Of a stretch of DNA of 48,579 bases, positions 46,503 through 48,579 are shown one piece after another. The first letter of the stretch is position 1, and the number at the start of each line of letters is the position of its first letter. The notes under the pieces are model-generated. The model was not told the origin of the DNA and ran no database searches. It worked only from the letters and a program-made list of their open reading frames with translations. Where the stretch lies: the NCBI GenBank assembly GCA_025453555.1, contig JALOQC010000024.1:1-48579 (forward strand). Direction: 5' to 3'. Source of the stretch: Myxococcota bacterium (GTDB taxonomy: Bacteria > Myxococcota_A > Polyangia > Polyangiales > Houyiibacteriaceae). Both the position numbers and the translations under genes were made by a program.

Positions 46503-48314
46503 TCACTCGATGCGGAGGCCCGAGATCAATCCGTGAATCTCTCCCGATGGACCGCCCGTTCCGACGACGAAGCGGTCGAACGTCTCCACCGCATCGAGCC
46601 CCGCCGGGACGTCGTCGGTGTCGAGCGTCTCACGGGCACGGAGCGACACACCCTCCGCCGACCAGCTCGCTTCGACGTCGATCACGCGGCCGTCACGGAC
46701 GCTCGCGCCGTGCAGGTTCCACTCGAAGGGTCCCCCGGTCGCGGCGAAGGTCACGCGCGTGTCGAGGCTGTAGTAGAGGTTCACGATCTGCGGGTCGCTC
46801 GCGAAGTGCACGATCGTTCCGTCGTGCAGACGCGTCCACGCGTCGACCAACACGCGCGCGGAGATCGAGGCGCGATCGCGCGGCACGTTGCCCGAGGTCG
46901 CGTAGGCCAAGACATCCGTCTCGCGGGGGCCGAGGGAGCTCGGATCACGGCGGTTGCTCTCGACACGTGCGCCCGCGACGAAGAGCAGCGGGCCGCTGGC
47001 GGCGAACGTGCGCGCGCCGCCGCGCAGGACGCGCACGATCGCGTCGGGCTCGCCCGCCTCTTGGCTGACGATCCAGACGCGGTGCCAGCCGTCACCCCAA
47101 CGCTCGTCGTGCGCGCGGAGCCCACCTTCGACGACCGGTGCGCCGTCGAACGAGAACGACGCGCGTCCACGGAGCCCCAGGTCGAGCTCGAGCGACACGT
47201 CGGCCGCGGCAGGTCGCACGAAGAACGAGAGCACCTGATCGTCGTCGGCCCCGAAGGGCAGCGTGACGTGGTGCTCGCCTTCCCCGATTCCGTCGACGCG
47301 CTCGACGCCGATCGCATCGCCTGGACCCGGCGCGGTCGCGCTCGAGACCGAGAGGCCGAGGAGCGGTCGGTCGACCAGAGCGATCGACGTCGCGCTCGAC
47401 TCGGTCTCCGCGAGGTAGCCACACACCACGGCGGACCCGAGCGCATCGAGCGCGTCGGCGGGTGCGTTCGGTCGACACGCGATGCGGGGCCACCGCGGGC
47501 CCACGCGATGGAGACGCCGCACACCCGCCTGCACGAGGTCGACGTACGCATCGCTCTCGCGCGCGAGCGGGAGGGGCGCCGCGCGACCGGCGGCCGTGCG
47601 CGCCAACGTACCGGTGAGGGCCGCGAAGCGTTCGGGCACGTCGAGCACCGCGGGCCGCTCCGACACCGAGAGCCACGCGATCGCGGCGGCACCGCCGACC
47701 TCGAGCACACCCTCGTAGGTCGCGTCGGCCCCGGCGAGCGTCGCGAGCTCGCGCGCGTTCACGAACACCCGCGTCGCGTCCGGTGAACGCGCGATCACGA
47801 CGTGCTGCCACGCACCGGCACCGATCGGCGCCTCGATCCGATCGTCACCCACCGTCCACGAGCCACCCTCGTTCGTGTCGAGAGCGACTCGAAGCGGCGC
47901 CGAGATCAGCTCCGCGCTCGTCGCGTCGACCGGCGCGGCGAGCACGAGCTCGATCACGATCGACGCGGGCGTCGCGATCGAACCGACGTAGCGACCCCGC
48001 GCGCCGCGTGTGCCGTCGACGAAGGGTCCTCGGAGGCCGACCTCGCCCTCCGAGCTCGAGAAGCTCGGACCGATCCGCGCCGGCCACGCGTCGCTCCGTG
48101 CGTCCTCGCCTCGAAGCAAGAGGAGCGGCGCGACGTCGCCGAGCGCACGCTCCCCGAACCCTGACGTGCCAGACGCGTCGAGAGGCACCGCGAAGCGACC
48201 CTCGCTCGGGTCGGCGCCGGCATCGCCGTGCGTCGCGCCCCCGATCGGATAGACGTCCGCACAGCCCGACGCTCCGACGACGCAGAGGAGCATCATGGCG
48301 GCGACCGTACGCAT
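46503..48314 (-). CDS. Lipoprotein with LamG/concanavalin-like repeats
   Basis: MRTVAAMMLLCVVGASGCADVYP lipobox; GAWQHVVIARSPDATRVFVNARELAT and GDGWHRVWIVSQEAG LamG-like strands. Confidence 0.75.
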   Translation of the reverse strand: MRTVAAMMLLCVVGASGCADVYPIGGATHGDAGADPSEGRFAVPLDASGTSGFGERALGDVAPLLLLRGEDARSDAWPARIGPSFSSSEGEVGLRGPFVDGTRGARGRYVGSIATPASIVIELVLAAPVDATSAELISAPLRVALDTNEGGSWTVGDDRIEAPIGAGAWQHVVIARSPDATRVFVNARELATLAGADATYEGVLEVGGAAAIAWLSVSERPAVLDVPERFAALTGTLARTAAGRAAPLPLARESDAYVDLVQAGVRRLHRVGPRWPRIACRPNAPADALDALGSAVVCGYLAETESSATSIALVDRPLLGLSVSSATAPGPGDAIGVERVDGIGEGEHHVTLPFGADDDQVLSFFVRPAAADVSLELDLGLRGRASFSFDGAPVVEGGLRAHDERWGDGWHRVWIVSQEAGEPDAIVRVLRGGARTFAASGPLLFVAGARVESNRRDPSSLGPRETDVLAYATSGNVPRDRASISARVLVDAWTRLHDGTIVHFASDPQIVNLYYSLDTRVTFAATGGPFEWNLHGASVRDGRVIDVEASWSAEGVSLRARETLDTDDVPAGLDAVETFDRFVVGTGGPSGEIHGLISGLRIE

Positions 48315-48400
48315 CGCCTCAACAATGAACGACGCCACTTCGGACGTCGACGGCATCTGGGGCTACGGGTTGGCGCTGCGTGCGCCACGACGGACAACCA

Positions 48401-48577
48401 TCAGCGAAACGTTGGTGGCGAGCTGGGGCACGCCGTGAAGCATGGATTGGATGCGCAGCCGACCACACCACAGTTGTAAAAAGCCGTTTCCACGGCCTGA
48501 GCGGAGGAGTGGGCCCCATCACAGCTCATCGCGATATCTCTCTCCGGGTTGCTCGTGCCGCGACCGTTGCACGTAAC
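48401..48577 (-). CDS. C-terminal fragment of a Cys-rich exported protein (partial, runs off window end)
   Basis: Open reverse frame VTCNGRGTSNPERDIAMSCDGAHSSAQAVETAFYNCGVVGCASNPCFTACPSSPPTFR*; 6 Cys in 58 aa. Confidence 0.55.
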   Translation of the reverse strand, partial: VTCNGRGTSNPERDIAMSCDGAHSSAQAVETAFYNCGVVGCASNPCFTACPSSPPTFR

Positions 48578-48579
48578 TT

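Overview
A 48.6-kb, very GC-rich chromosomal window. Gene content (CIRCE-groESL, many lipoproteins, TIGR02147, PEGA-free Ser/Thr kinase, AgmX-like protein) looks like a myxobacterium-type genome (Myxococcota, Polyangiales/Sandaracinus-like); this taxonomic call is an inference. About 25 credible protein genes are seen. The recognisable core genes are mpl, groES-groEL behind a perfect CIRCE operator, and serC. The rest is mostly cell-envelope or exported material: many lipoproteins, two very large tandem MG2/A2M-like proteins, outer-membrane proteins, an M48 and an M23 peptidase, an LNS2/lipin-like HAD lipoprotein and a multi-cytochrome/lipoprotein operon. Most ORFs in the supplied track are antisense artefacts of high GC. 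The most interesting signals are: (1) a dispersed palindromic repeat, GTCGGCGG-GGTCAG-CCGCCGAC, at five loci, including three in-frame tandem copies inside an EamA transporter gene and a possible compensatory-change copy between groES and groEL; (2) a second dispersed composite stem-loop shared by two gene ends 30 kb apart; (3) a Y1/RAYT-like transposase-related gene next to a hairpin and a 4x19-bp repeat; (4) paired thioester-less A2M-like giants sharing a pseudopilin-like DPWG...GPDGxxGTxDD module; (5) a sulfatase broken by a frame-shifting internal deletion; (6) a hairpin that sequesters a Shine-Dalgarno; (7) several 6/12-bp minisatellites; (8) a translationally coupled TIGR02147/lipoprotein pair.
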